Shown: positions 22,290 through 35,739 of the stretch, one piece after another
How positions within the stretch are numbered: position 1 is the stretch's first letter
Layout: each line of letters begins with the position of its first letter
Origin: Poecilobothrus nobilitatus
Lineage: Eukaryota > Arthropoda > Insecta > Diptera > Dolichopodidae
Direction of reading: 5' to 3'
Assembly (NCBI GenBank): GCA_947095535.1
Contig: OX352773.1
Span: 87,206,670-87,270,669 of the forward strand
DNA length: 64,000 bases
Notes under the pieces: model-generated
What the model saw: the letters and a program-made list of their open reading frames with translations, nothing else
Database searches by the model: none
What the model was told of the DNA's origin: nothing
Translations under genes and position numbers: made by a program

Positions 22290-25090
22290 ATCGATTTAAT
22301 TTCATATCATACTTATATAAGCAAATATAATCTAACTTCCTAATTTTTTCTTCTTTTTAAGTATCAATCTATCTTGTTAATTATTTATTTTATATTATTT
22401 AGTTGTATTTTCTGGCACTCTTATAATAATAAAGAAGTAAAGAACTAAATCTGGTAAAAATATCTTTTTATATTTACTGCACATAAATATATTATAATGC
22501 AAATATGGAATATTATAATCATCCTTGGATCCGTCAACATTTTATTTTTTATTAGTTTTTATTTAAAAAATTATTATTATTTTTTACGTACGAATAACTC
22601 CGAATAAGTCTCTTCACTTTTTTTATATATTTAATTATGTATTTTTTATTCTTTAGTTTACTTGTTAATAAATCTTTGTTATTTCCAATTATGAACAAAT
22701 TTTCTCTAGAGAGAGATATAGATAGACGATATGAATTATCCTTTTTTTCATCAAAACTTATATTTGAGAGTCCTGTGAGGTTTTGTGTGTAAACTTGTTT
22801 TGTTGCTATGATCGTGAATAATTTATATTAATTATAGAACTTCCATAATTTGTTCATATTATATTATATACATTAAATCTAAGATATTTATACAAATAAG
22901 TACCTACATACTTAGTTATATATTTATAAAATTTAGTAAAAAAATTTTTAGAATCCTATTTACTTACTTCTAAATAAAACAATATTGGCTTTCTTTTTAA
23001 TTTACTTATGATAATCAACGAATGTATGGTGACCTTTCTAAACTGAAGCTTACTAGATTAGCAATTGGTTAATAATAACACTACTGGATTAAAAAATAGT
23101 CGGATTCTGTCAAGTGAAAGAGTAATTTATACTCAATGGAACACAAAAATATTAAAACGGGACTATTAACAAACGGGAATATTAAAACAAACTAATTTTC
23201 AATTGAATCAAACTTTAACATATTACTCTGCTTTTATATCTTCTTTCGATTTAAATTATTATTGACAACTTGTATAACGATAACATATTAATATCCCAAC
23301 ATAGTTATTTACTTAATATTTTTTTACTCAGATTATTTTGTTGATGAAAAATATACAATTCTTGAATGAAACTGCTGCCCACGTTCTAAAGTTGTACTTC
23401 GAGTTCGACTGAAGTTTGTATTTTGTTTTTTTTTTTATTGTCTCTACAACCAGGGCAAAAAAAATTTTGACAGCCTTTTAATTTTAATGAATTGAGAAGT
23501 CCATAAGAAATTAAAAAATATGTTTATATGTATATATAAACATATATAATACATAACAGTACTATGTATATAATGTACATAAATACATACATTTCATAAT
23601 ACATAATACGATAAAATTTGAATTTATCTATGACGCTATTCTATTTTAATTTCAAGTTCGATAATCTATAGTATTGGACATAAAATTTTTTATTCAAACA
23701 TTTATTTACCTTTTTAAAATCCATTTAATGTATTCATGTTTCAAATAATAAAATCTACCTGAAAATTTTGTTTGATAGAGATAGAATTTAACATAAATTT
23801 TTCTTTTTTTAAACGAACAGAACACAACCTACACCATTGTTAGTTGATTCCTTTGACTTTTCTATTTTTTGTCAGCAAATATTGTGCAGTTTTATTTTCA
23901 AGTTATTTCGTTATTCGAATTTAAAAAAAAAATATCTAAAATATGTTACATTTGAAATTGATTTTAATTTAATTTTTCATTCGCATCAAAACAAGATAAA
24001 TTCTATAGGTATAATATATTATAAATTATATCAAAGTACAGAATGGAGAGGGTGTGAAGACCAAAAACAAAAAACGATGAAAAGATAAATAGATAGATTT
24101 GTATGGGAGGAAATCAATATTTGTTGTAGTTTTTTATTTCTATGTCGCACTATGATGATAATGTCACTTACATGTAAATATATATACATTACATACATAG
24201 TTACTTATGTATAAAAACATTATTTCATAATAACATATTTTGTCATTTAGGCCATTTTTGTAAATTGGGTGGCTTTGTAAATATGTATATCTTTTATTGA
24301 CTAAACCATTATCAGTTAATTAAAAGAAGTATTTTTTTTTATTTTTGTCTTGGGTAATTTTAATTCGAAAGATTAGAAATTTTTATTTCAGTTAGTTCGA
24401 TTTAAAATATCGTCTTATAGGTAAGGAAGCGTTTTTCCTTTTAATATTAAAGAATCAGGTACTAATTATAGTAATGTAAATCTTATTCTATGCTGATTCC
24501 ACATCAAATAAAAAAATATTAGATTTAAATGGTTTATAAAGAAAAATGGTTTATATTTATTGGATTTATAGTTTATTGAGTTAAAATACTTCCCCATATT
24601 AGATCCATCAGTAGCTCTAAATTAAAGCATTAAGAAAATTGAATAAAAGATTATCACACTAAGGTGATAAAACTTTTAGTTTAATTAAAACAATGTTATT
24701 TTATTTAATATTCTAAAGGAAGTAAAATAAAAATTGATTAAATGAGGAATCTTGAATAAGGTATAAATAAGAAGCCGAAGTTGGTTAGCCGCATATAAGA
24801 GTTAATCAGAATTCATTTGTTTAAATAATACAGCTGAAGGATATATTCAACACTTTAATTTCAATAGAATTACATTAAAATAACTCAAAGTATGTTAAAG
24901 ATCCCAAATACATCCCATAGTTAAAAAATGGGTTTCGATTTTAAATAACTTTATTTTTAATCAATGGATTGTCCATAACAATCTACCAAATTTTTTATTT
25001 CTACAATTTCCATATTTGAATTTGAAAAAAAAAACATATAAATTTTTTTCAAAATCTAGAAAATTATCATAAATTTTACTATATTATAAA
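22290..25090. other. AT-rich non-coding stretch
   Basis: No gene is supported. Short AT repeats and TATA-type microsatellites occur near 23521-23600. The open frame at 23837-24088 has background composition and lacks a good start context. Confidence 0.5.
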
Positions 25091-25095
25091 AAAAA

Positions 25096-25660
25096 AGGAG
25101 AAGAATACAGTTGCCTTTGTCAACTCTTAGATACCCGTACGAACCCGTTAGTATGTTCATACTCTGCCACTCTGCTTATAATATTATTTTTTTAATTTTT
25201 CAGTATTTTAAAATAATTTGGGTGAGTTTAATAAATTCTAGAACTATGGTTTGTGCATATATTCAAAGAATATGTATGTTTATATACATTCTTCATAAGC
25301 AGATTCTAACCTTCCACCTAACCGTTATCAATCCAAAACTTTTGCAAATATGATATACCTACCTAGTACTATTTAATACTAAGCAGCAAATGTATATTAA
25401 TTTATACTAAACTTACTACAAAATACGAAACATATTTTATTAATATATTATGTATATAATGCATTCATATATATATATTATGTATTATATAGCGCCATAC
25501 ATCACAATATATCTTTAAAAATATTTCATTCGTAGAATAATTTTTTATAACTACAAATTCTTATATATACGTCTCTATAACTATATATATATCTATACTT
25601 ATATGTACTCTTATTATACATACTTATAACATTCATTCATCAGTGACATAATATACAATA
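25096..25660 (+). repeat. Partial copy of the GTCCGTCC-type repeat family
   Basis: The start (AGAATACAGTTGCC..GTCAACTCTTAGATACCCGTACGAAC) is the reverse complement of the end of the copy at 40289-41757. The stretch down to TTCATCAGTGACATAATAT matches in inverted order 27147-27355. The open frame at 25111-25353 lies wholly inside this repeat and is not taken as a gene. Confidence 0.7.
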
Positions 25661-25665
25661 TATAC

Positions 25666-25915
25666 ATTTTTTTTTCCTTGCCACGCCTTTGAGGAGCATA
25701 GGGCATCCACTAAGTCATTTATTATTCATATTTGAATAAGCTTCAGTTTCATGAATCATTAATTTCACTAAGCCATTGATTACTCGGCTGTACCTATTGT
25801 ACAAGACTAAGACGTTTCTATTATTTCTACGCCATATCTTATACAAGAATTATGGTTTATTATTATTTTATTATTATATAGCTATTACAATATGATATTA
25901 TTTCAGCGCATTAGT
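25666..25915 (-). mobile_element. 5'-truncated SINE copy, minus strand
   Basis: It starts with a T run and CCTTGCCAC (complement of the GTGGCAAGG end of the SINE at 21073) and matches the reverse complement of that element back to about 21280. The tRNA-like head is absent. No clear target-site duplication is seen. It separates two oppositely oriented pieces of the GTCCGTCC family. Confidence 0.75.
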
Positions 25916-26059
25916 CAGCAAAGTAACAAATAATAGAAATAAGAATTAATTATAACAAGAACAACAATACAAGATGATATTTTGATTTTTCGAAACCCAA
26001 ACATAAGATTCAATTAACAGTTAAAAAGGAAAATGAATTTTTCTCTTCTTTCTCTATTT

Positions 26060-27355
26060 ATACCTGTACGATAAGTATCAGATATAATAAAATTACACCT
26101 CCGTTTGTAACACCTCGAAATAAGCAAGCTAGATATATCTTCAAACGTATGGATCAAATCAGAATCAAATTCTGAGTCGATTAAGCTTTGTCCGTCCGTC
26201 CGTCCGCACGCTAACTCAAAAACTAAGAAAGCTAGAGTATTAAAATTACACAAATATTTTTGGATCAATTTGAAGGTTCCCTATTTTTTTTAGTTGAGAT
26301 CCGATCAAAACTTCGGGTAGCTCTCGAACAATTAACTTTTTGATCTCCACATTTTTTATACAAATTTTTCAAAAATTCCACATCGTTTGAAGTAAACCCA
26401 TGAAGTTTTTATTACGGATAGATATCCTAAAAAAAATAATTTTATGGAAGAACTTTTTCTGTTGCTCCACCCGTTACGGAGCTACAGCCTACAGCCCCCC
26501 AAAATTCGAAAAAGCTCTATATTTAAATTGTTATAACACAAGTTCGATAAGGTATGTATATCTTCAGTCTGAAAATGCCATACGATAGCTACAGTTATGA
26601 GCTTTACAAATTTTTATATAATAAACATATACTTGTGCTATACAGTGTCTTTATTTATAGTTATGCGAAACTGAATTATTGCAAAATTCTTTAACCCTTG
26701 TACCTTCTAAACCAGTTAAGTTAGAAACTTGATTTTTGAGAGGAAGATAAATAAGTAAGAATTATTTCAGAATTTTTTTTTTTGTATCACCTCGGTTTAA
26801 GAGCTGTAAGGGGTGGAAAACTGAAAATTTCCTATTTTTAAACGCCTGTTAAAATTTTTTTGAAGTAATACATAAAAATTAAAGCTTCAACATTATCCTT
26901 TTATTTCTGTTAGCAACTTTACTTAATAATATAGGGTTACCTTAAAATTGACGAAAATGTGACTAAATTTTTCTCAATTTTTCTAACAAATTTTACAATT
27001 TTTTTGATTTTTTTTTTACTCGATGAGTTGAGGATGACGCGTAGTACAAAAAAATGAAAAAAGTAAAAAATATAACGTTTGCTTGAAGAATTTATATTTA
27101 TAAGATATTGGTATACATACTTATATATCATATTTATTTACATATCATATTATGTCACTGATGAATGAACACTGATGGTACATAATAAGAGTATTAAGAT
27201 ATGATATACAGGGGCGTATTTATACGTAATTTATTGTAGATACTTATAAGAAATTATTATACGAATGAAATATTTTTAAAGATTATTGCGATGTATGGCG
27301 CTATATATGTATATTATGATGTTGACAAAAGCAACTCTAGTCTTCCTCGTTTGAT
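26060..27355 (-). repeat. Long copy of the GTCCGTCC-type repeat family
   Basis: It begins TACCTGTACGATAAGTATCAG, has GAGTCGATTAAGC and then GTCCGTCCGTCCGTCCGC near 26188-26208, and ends with GTTGACAAAAGCAACTC..TCCTCGTTT. It is colinear with 40289-41757. The motif order (TATACCCG, GAGTCGAT, GTCCGTCC) is like repeats common in fly genomes. Short open frames inside (26014-26268, 26400-26588, 26937-27131) are shadows of the repeat. Confidence 0.75.
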
Positions 27356-27838
27356 AATGTTTTAAATATTTTGTGAATAACCATTATTAAACGGTGTTAA
27401 AGCATATGTAATTTAATAGATTTATTAGGTCTGTCTGCGTACTTTCCTGACTAATTTCTCTGATTTTTTTTTTGAGAGAAAATAGTAAATTTCCACGTTT
27501 TTCTCATTTTACTGTCATTTGTAAGGAAAAGTACGCAGACAGAAAACTGACTGAAAATGTTATAGTTGACACTTCAAACTTGCAATTGACATATAATGTT
27601 TGGTTGAAATTACAATTGACCACAATAAGGTACAATTATTTTTTTCAGATTTTTTTTTAAATTCAATTGTTTTAAATAAATTATTTATTATTAAAAATGG
27701 AAAAAGAATTAATTTAATGGAAATTGATAGTGATTCAGAAAAAAGAAGAATCAGAAAGTTGTAGTATTGAGACCGAAATAAATTAAACATGAAATAATAA
27801 AACATCTAAAGTGCGTTTCGTTTCTCACTCGTTTCAAA

Positions 27839-28018
27839 ATGGCCGGAATAGAGTTCTACTTCGAGAGCAAAGCTAACTTAAATATTACAAAGTTACAAAG
27901 GTCGAACTGTCACAGTCTTATGAAGTGTCATTATTATATTATTATTTCAAATTTTAATATTATAAATTTACATATTGAAATACTTGTAGACGAAATCGTT
28001 CAATTGAAGTATACTTAA
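27839..28018 (+). CDS. Small ORF, 59 residues, inside an inverted-repeat element
   Basis: The ATG lies in CAAAATGG, a very good fly start context. The first residues, MAGIEFYFESKANLNITK, are encoded by GC-richer DNA than the surroundings. The latter half becomes Ile/Asn/Tyr-rich like the background, and the frame ends at a TAA (28016-28018). There is no signal peptide. I do not recognise it. A captured host 5' end inside the mobile element, or a transposon relic, is as likely as a real peptide. No splice donor clearly interrupts it. Confidence 0.3.
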   Translation: MAGIEFYFESKANLNITKLQRSNCHSLMKCHYYIIISNFNIINLHIEILVDEIVQLKYT

Positions 28019-28158
28019 ATATTTTTTATGAACTATACTGTTTTTTTTAAGACTCCATTATTTGTTTGTAATAAATACATGTTATAAACGGAAACGCATA
28101 AGCTGCACTCAGCGTAAAAATGAAACTAACTCTGTTAAAATATATTTTTTTGACATTT

Positions 28159-28186
28159 AAAAACTTTATAAATTTATAAAGTTTTT
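28159..28186. repeat. Perfect 28-bp palindrome
   Basis: The 14-base half AAAAACTTTATAAA is followed directly by its reverse complement. ACTTTATAAA-like strings recur at 28236-28250 and 28308-28322, all inside the TA-flanked element. Confidence 0.85.
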
Positions 28187-28361
28187 GCCCGATAAAATTT
28201 TCCTGGCTAAAACTTTATAAAAACTTTATAGAGGAAGTGTGTCACGTGATCAAAAATTTAGTCAGAGAAATAGTCACTCTCAGTACGCAGATAGTTTTCG
28301 GGCTAAAAATTTATAAAGTTTTACATTTTTTCTAAAGTTTTTGAGTACGCAGACAGACCTA

Positions 28362-31080
28362 TAATTATTATAAATGTAAATGACAATGATTATTTTTTAA
28401 GTGCAAAATATAATGCTAGCATAAAATAATAAGTTAAACAAAGATTAAAGGCAGTTAAGATACAAATTAAAAAAAAGGCTTAAATTAATATAAAATAAAG
28501 AACGTTATATTGTTATATTAACATCCTTTATTTTATATTAATTTCTTTATTTTAGAAAATCTAGGAACGTTATATTAACATATCATTAACTTTAGTGCAA
28601 CTTAAGGATTTTTTTCATTGAGTATAGTTTTAAGGTCACTTCAGCCTATATGTATTTTACATCTGACACGTTGAATTCAGCGTGTCATATGTAGAAACAG
28701 ATAGTGTAAATATCTTCTTTATTGAACTTGTGACATGTCAGATGACATATGTATCTAAATTTTATTTTAGAACTAGTTCTGACTTTTGATATTATGTATT
28801 TTAGCTATTTTTTATACATTCATATACAACAGTTGTAATGTTTAGTCTTGGTAAAATAAAGCAATTTAAATAAAGAAATTGGAAAAAATGGAGACTGAAA
28901 ATATAGTTTTTCATAATTAATTTTTCAATTTTTTATCACATTTATATCGCTGAAAGACTTCTAAGACCAAAAATTTAAGAGATTCATTTAGATTATTTAA
29001 AAGAATAAACATTGAAAACTTTCAAACTACCTACCATTTCAGATTCCCCGGATAATAAAATACTGCTGTATTAGAGAAAAGTAGAGAGGTATTTCGATAA
29101 TAACCGGCTAATAATAAAATCATATTGGCAATCGTTTAAAACACCTTCATAAAACTAATGTTATTAGTTTTCTCTTAATTAAAATTAGAAAAAAAAATAC
29201 GGAATAATAGGAATTGTCAAATTGCTTGATATAAGTTACATAGTTTAAGTTTAGTTTGGTGATCTATTATAATGACCTATTAATATCTTTTGTAAATTAG
29301 ATTTTTTAAGCACGTTTTAAGAATTTTGTTCTTGTTTGATTTTTTTAATTTATTTAAACGTGTTTTTGTTTTATTTACCTATATTTTATACTTTAGATTT
29401 TAATAAAATCAAATTGATCTTGAATTAACTATAAGTTCTATTTTGTTTAAAGATTAACTTTGATTTCAAAAAGAATGAGATCAAAATTAAAAAAAAAATT
29501 TAGTTAAAAAAAAAACAAAACACAGATATAATTTTAAAATTAGAACATGAAATATTAGTAGATATCACGATTTTTAGAGTAATTTTTTCAATTAAGATTA
29601 AAAATCAAAAAAAAAATAAAATTCATTTCTTAACCAAAAAAAAAAAAAACAAAATATGTATTAAGAAAAATAGAAACTCTTATAATCCAATTATGTTTTT
29701 CTTTATTTTCAAACACATTTCGATGAATTTCTAATGAAAAATTAGTGAAATATAATTGAATTCAATCAAAACAAAAATTTTAAATTCAATTATAAAGAGA
29801 AAATTGTTTTTTGATAAAATATATTTATAGAAATTTTTGCTTATTTTCTTTTCAGTTGTTTTTTTTTTTCTTGAATTGCTTCTCTAATTTTCGGAAAAAT
29901 TATGTACATATTTTTTAGCTAGCTATACATGCTTGTTTTTTTCTTATGAAAAACTTTTTCTTATTTGCATGTTTTTTAAAAAAAAAATTTTTATTTTCTA
30001 AATTATATATGGCAAAGAAAAACAATCTTTTGTATTATTTTTTTTTTTATAGTAAAGTGACCAGAACAATCACACAACATATTACATACAGACATTACAA
30101 AAAAAAACATATATGTACCTATGTATATTATTAAAATAATTATTTATCAACATGCATATATGTATATATATTATAGTGTAGCTATGATTTAAAACGAGGT
30201 GAATTATATGAAATGTGGCTTAACTTTTTTTATTTAAAAAGAAATTTAAACTCTAAAAATTTATTAATTTTAGTACAATTTTGTAATGTTCAAGAAGTTT
30301 ATTCTAATTTGCTTTTTGAAATTGTTGTTGACAGAAGTTTTCTGATAAAATTACTAGTGAATAAGTCTTTGTACACCAATTATTACTTTAATTATAAGTA
30401 AATAGAATAGAAAATCTTTGTATAACAACCGTATACCGATGACATCAAGTACTGATAACTATTTTCTGTTCCCAAATCGACTTATTACATTAACTAAAAC
30501 AATATTTCATGGTTATGATGAAATACTAGGTCTTTTATAAAAAAATTCATAACTGAGTTAGTCATATTATTTGTCTTTGTTAAGTTTGTCATTTTCTATT
30601 CTATACTTGTAGTAATCATATATTCCATTTTGACCTTAATCCTTTCAGAGGTAGATCTTACGACATAGGGATTATAATGTTGTTTTTAATTGCTTTTAAA
30701 CATATAAAATTAAAAACAACTGAATAATTTCATTTTTCTATTCAAAAGTATATTTTATATATAATAATATATATAATATATAAATATTTATATTGTATAT
30801 GAATAAAAAATAATAAATGTTTTTTATAAATTTTTGAATCTTCATCTAACAAGAAAAAAATCAACAATTTTGACAGCTTTTTTGAAATGTTTAGTTAACC
30901 AATTTAATGGTTCGATTGATTTCATTCGATGTTAAGTGTATATATATATAATAATTATAGACAAAAAAAAAACTTTTAAACATTAACTAAAAAAAAATTA
31001 TTACAACATTTAATTTTCTAATTTCAACTTAATTTATTATATATAACTGGATATTAAATATAATTAAATTTAGGATCAGC
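28362..31080. other. AT-rich non-coding stretch
   Basis: No gene is supported. At 28664-28687 there is a near-palindrome centred on GAATTC (arms TGACACG / CGTGTCA). A duplicated AACGTTATATT segment lies near 28501 and 28565. The rest is AT-rich with homopolymer runs. Confidence 0.5.
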
Positions 31081-31155
31081 CAAGCATCAACATAAAAAAA
31101 AGAAGATATTACTAGAAAATTGAATAATTGAATATGTTATTAAAAAGAAATCTCA

Positions 31156-31501
31156 ATGACGCTTTGGGGGCTCCCGCCTAAATGTGTGCATTGTTCTGCA
31201 TCTTTAGTTTTATATAAGTTTCATAGATATTTAGAAGATCTGACGAAGGTAGGCTTGAAATCTAAACTAAATATACAAACACCCATCTTCATGTTTAATG
31301 TTTAACTATATATACTAAAAATATGGTTGGATCAATTTAATTTATGATTTAGGTTCATGTCCAAAATTTTTGGTTCGCCAGGATGTTACTAAACTTCTCC
31401 TTGAAAAACAAAATCGAAGTGATAATTTTCTGAGAAACGAACCTGCAATTCTTTTAGAATTAAAATCGATTTTATTGGTTTTGTCTCAATTCAAAATTTA
31501 G
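31156..31501 (+). pseudogene. Two adjacent coding-like ORFs, possible relic
   Basis: An ATG at 31156 opens 49 codons, ending at 31303-31305, with a GC-rich start encoding MTLWGLPPKCVHCSAS. In another frame, 31319-31498 is open for 60 codons without a Met and includes CPKFLVRQDVTKLLLEKQNR. Both have residues uncommon in background translation. No splice sites link them convincingly and I recognise neither. A decayed gene or mobile-element fragment is the likeliest reading. Nearby, 31630-31740 also shows short coding-like bits broken by TGA stops. Confidence 0.25.
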
Positions 31502-34500
31502 CTCAAGTGAAGTGGAAATTTATTGTTGTCTCTGGATTGGATTGAATGTTATACCAGTTATACTTAATAAATTGTTTAAAAAATGTATTTTATATATAAA
31601 TTAAAAGAATTTATCGGATGAGTAACCATGAACCAGGACACGAATTGAACGATTCGAAAGAAAATAATACTCGGTGAAGTCTAGCTGAGCTTATCACAAA
31701 GACAATCATCAGATTTTCTGTTGAACGATGAGCTCTAAATATTAATTTTTAAAACCCCTTAGTAAGAATAAGATATACTACTCTCACTCAATGTTATTGT
31801 GTTATCCTTCGCTGGTAAAAAATTAAAGCGAATTTATTTAGAATAAGTTGGGAAAGAATATACAAACAACAAATATTTGATCAAAACAAAACAACTTTGT
31901 GTAGGTTTGATTAATCCCAAAGTGGGAAATAATTACGCCACATTCAACTAGAAACATAAATCAAAATGAGCAGAACAGATTAATGGTCACTAATGATAAA
32001 GGTCTAAAAATGTATTCGGAAAAAAATACAGATAAATCGAATAAAAATGGCAAAATATGATTTTAAATCAAGTTAAGTACATGAAAAACAGAGACCGGCA
32101 TAGGATCTATATGAAAATTTTCTCTTCTACTTCTAGAGTAAAAACCGAAGAACCAAAGGATAATAAAGTCTAATTGAAAGTGGTAGAGATAGATGTAATC
32201 AAGTTAAAAATGATTAAACTGTCTAACAATTGAGTAAATTCAAATTAAATTTTTTATATTTAGTTTAATATATTTTTTATTACTTAGTTAAAACCAATGT
32301 AAAAATGTTTCAAAACATGAAATTTAATATACAATGTTTAGCTTTTTTATTTATTTTGAAACTCACCTTATAATAAATCTTAAGTATTATAAAAAATTTA
32401 TATTTTATTTTTTGTTTAAACAAACGAACAGCTGTCAATATGATTTAGGAAACGAATATACATCTTGTAATAAAAATATAAATATACTTAAAATTTACAA
32501 CAATCTATAAATTGTAAATGATGTGTGAGATTTTCAAAAAAAAAAAAAAAAGACTTAAGATACATAAAATAGTAAAAACTAATAGAAAATCAAAAATTCC
32601 CTGTTTTTTTTTTGTTTTGTATATTTTGTAAGAGATTTTTAATTTAAATTTTTCAATAGCATAGCTTGAAATTTGTTTTATAACCTTTCTAACAAATGCA
32701 TACACATGAATTTTAAAAGAATCGCATGAATGCAATATTTTAAATATGTACGACTATATAATATATAAAAAAAAATGCGTGCCTAATTTCTTTTAAATTT
32801 TTTTTTTTGTTTATAGTTTTTAGAAATCCTAAACATATATAAAATAAAAAATTTCTTATTCATAGTAAGTGTCAAGTTGTTTATTTCTCAATTTTCTTTT
32901 TTTTTCATTATGTTACTTTAATTCCAACAACTACAATGAATATTTGAGTAATAATCTTTTTGTGCAAATGTTGCTTTTTTTTTTTAGATGAGTATTATAT
33001 ACCTGTTAACCTACAATATATTTACCTGTTTACATATATTAACAATCTTATTAAAAAATTTAAGATTTGTATATTGTAAATTATTCTTATCCTTATGCGT
33101 GTGAAATGTTTAAAGTAGCCGTTTGTAAGTAGGAAGAAAATGGTAGTAGAATTTTATGATTATATAATGAATTAATATTAAATTTTAAATGTTTACTTAT
33201 AGCAAAATATATATACTAATGATGTAATAAATAAAGTATTATTTTTAAAAAAACTATGTACATATATATAAAATTGTAGAATAAAAATATTTTTAAATAA
33301 ATGAAAACGTTTATATATTAGATAAAGGTGTATAGAACAAAAAAAAGTGGTAAGAGTTCATTTATATATTATTTCATAATTTGTAATCTCTAATAAATTC
33401 TAACTCAAGAGCTGGTTTTTTTTTTTTTAATTCATTTGAATTTATTAGCTAATTTTTTGCGGTTTACTTTTGAGGTGTTTATTCGAAGTTCATATTTTAA
33501 AATTTCTTGCAATGTATATAAACTTTAGATATAGATGATGAAAATGAATTGTGCTTTATTTAACCGCATTCTGTAAATGTTATGCTATAGAGTGAATAAA
33601 CGAATTCCGATTAGTTGTTTTTTTTTTTTAGTTTTATTTTAGAAGATGCGCATTAGTTTTAAAAATTAGCCAAAAACTATACGAATGTACTTGTAGTAAT
33701 TTGAATTAAATCAGTAAAAGTGATACATTTTTAAAGAGTCTTATGTGTTCATGAATATGAATATGGTTGAAGTACAAATTTGAAGAAACCTGTATTAGTT
33801 TGGTTTAAACTTCATTATTTAAATTCGCCTAAAAAATACGAATTTACATATTACTAGAGTTTTTTAAATATTTTTAAAAAGATTTTTGAGCAATTTGCTT
33901 ATTAATTGCGCACTGTCCTTCCATCTGTATAGACAAAGTAATAAAATGTTAACCATTAATAATCATACATATCATTAAAACAAAATTGTGTAATTACTAT
34001 TTAATAAAACATTACCATTTACACAGCTACACCTCTCCAAAATATGACATGCCATATTTAAATGTTTATATATCTCAAGATATTATACAAGGTATTTTTT
34101 TTAAATTGAAAACGCCAAACAACAGTAAGTATTTATGGTTTTTAAATCATAACAAAAGTAATATACATACTTAATTTTTTGTTATTCTATAATTAAATTT
34201 AGTGTCAATTGAAACCAAATGAATCTTTTGTGATTTATTTTTAGTAAAATTTGTTATCATTAAAAAAACTGACGAGACACATTCTGTACATTTGGATCTA
34301 TACTTAAAGGTAACAATAATTTACGGATGAATTTTGAAGCTTTATATTTTTTTGTTCACTATTATTCATACTAAGGATACACTAAAAAAGTTAGATTTGA
34401 AATTTTAAAGTCGTTTCATTTTTAAAGTAATTATAATTATATATATATTAATTTTCTACAGCTAGATTTCTATTAGTTCAAAAAATAATTGCCTTTGTAT

Positions 34501-34900
34501 CAATGTACCAATCATGTTAATTTTATTTTATTCAATCCAATTTCTGGTTTCTAAGATATAAAAAAAACACTAAACTTTGCACTCCTTTTACAATAAAAAT
34601 TTTTTTTTTCAAAAACAAACAAATAAACAATTCTAAAATTCACTTTAAAGGTTATTACTTTTAAAAAGAAAAATAATTTCTCTCATATCTCAGTTTTTTT
34701 TTACCTTTTATAATTTACCTGTCATAATTTTTCAATATTTTTTTTTGTTTTATTCGAAATAAATATGTTATTATTTTTTTTCATTTCTTCATAAAAAAAA
34801 TATTTTTATTCTCTTGTTCAAATCTCATTTCGAGTATCAGGCTTAGCGCTATTTTTGGTTCTTAATTTTAATTCTTTTAATTTTTCTTTTCGTAAATTTT
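31502..34900. other. Mostly AT-rich non-coding stretch
   Basis: 31600-32200 is slightly less AT-rich than its surroundings, with only short broken frames. The remainder is AT-rich with poly-A/T runs and no supported gene. Confidence 0.45.
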
Positions 34901-34914
34901 TAGAACTAAAAATA

Positions 34915-35735
34915 AACGAGGAAGAGTGCAGTAGAGTAGACTGTGTCAACTCTGGGATACCCGTATGAACAAAATATATACTGGTTTTATAAAACTTGAT
35001 CGTCTTTTACATGTTTTAGTACCGCTGTTAAGTACAAACATATATTTATGTAAATTTTGGAATTGTATGACAGCTTCTCGAAGCCAAGAGGTGCAAGAAT
35101 CCTGAACAGGCCGCTCTAGACCAACCAAATTTTGCAAAAGTTATTGCCATGTAACTCGGCACCTCTTCACTAAATTTCAGACACCTAGCTTCAATAGACA
35201 CTGATTTATTTTCATTTAAAAAGAGAAGTTGTATGGCAGCTACTCGAACCTGTTGCACCAGCACAACTAAATTTTACAGAAGTTATTACCATAAAACTTC
35301 ATCATCATTTGCAAGATTTCAGAAGTCTGAAGTTCCAATAGATGTAAGAAGCCTGAACCGGCTGTTTTAGACTAACCAAATTTTACAAATGTTGTCGGCA
35401 TGTAATTCGACACCTCTTCACTAAATTTCAGACACCTAGCTTCAATAGACACTGAGTTATTTTCATTTAAAAAGAGAAGTTCTATGGCAGCTGCCCGAAC
35501 CCGGCTGACGAAAATGCTGGATTTAAATAGCGAAACTAAACATTTTACAAAAGTGGCGTAAAAAAATGTCAGTTTTCTAGCTCCTTTATTTTTTGAGTTA
35601 TCGTGCGGGCGGACGGCTGACGTACATGACCTTTGACACTATATCTAGCTCGACTCCTTTAAGGTGTCACAAATGTAATGAAAAATTTATTATACCCTTG
35701 AACATAGTTCATACGGGTATAAACATATTCTCTAT
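34915..35735 (+). repeat. GTCCGTCC-type repeat, left arm of a large inverted pair
   Basis: It starts AACGAGGAAGAGTGCAGTAG and runs to CATAGTTCATACGGGTATA. It contains an internal direct duplication with a 251-base offset (35095-35255 and 35346-35506). The complement of the GTCCGTCC region appears as GCGGGCGGACGG at 35606-35617. The two overlapping minus-strand open frames (34946-35264) and the plus frame at 35593 are inside this repeat and are not called genes. Confidence 0.75.
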
Positions 35736-35739
35736 AATA

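Larger units (their letters stand above)
27426..28361. mobile_element. Inverted-repeat DNA element flanked by TA
   Basis: The ends are perfect inverted repeats of 16 bp, GGTCTGTCTGCGTACT at 27428-27443 and AGTACGCAGACAGACC at 28344-28359, each bordered by TA (27426-27427 and 28360-28361). This fits a TA-duplicating element of the Tc1/mariner type or a MITE, 932 bp long. A third, internal inverted copy of the end sequence lies at 27529-27542, and a degenerate one at 28277-28287. The inside also has a 28-bp perfect palindrome (28159-28186). No transposase is encoded, so it is non-autonomous. It carries the 59-codon ORF at 27839. Confidence 0.75.

Noticed and set aside
31630..31740. Mitochondrial insertion with TGA read as Trp
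   Set aside because: Reading TGA as Trp lengthens a frame, but the product resembles no mitochondrial protein.
34946..35264. Two overlapping minus-strand ORFs as genes
   Set aside because: They lie wholly inside a non-coding repeat that recurs, inverted, 1 kb away with the frames broken.
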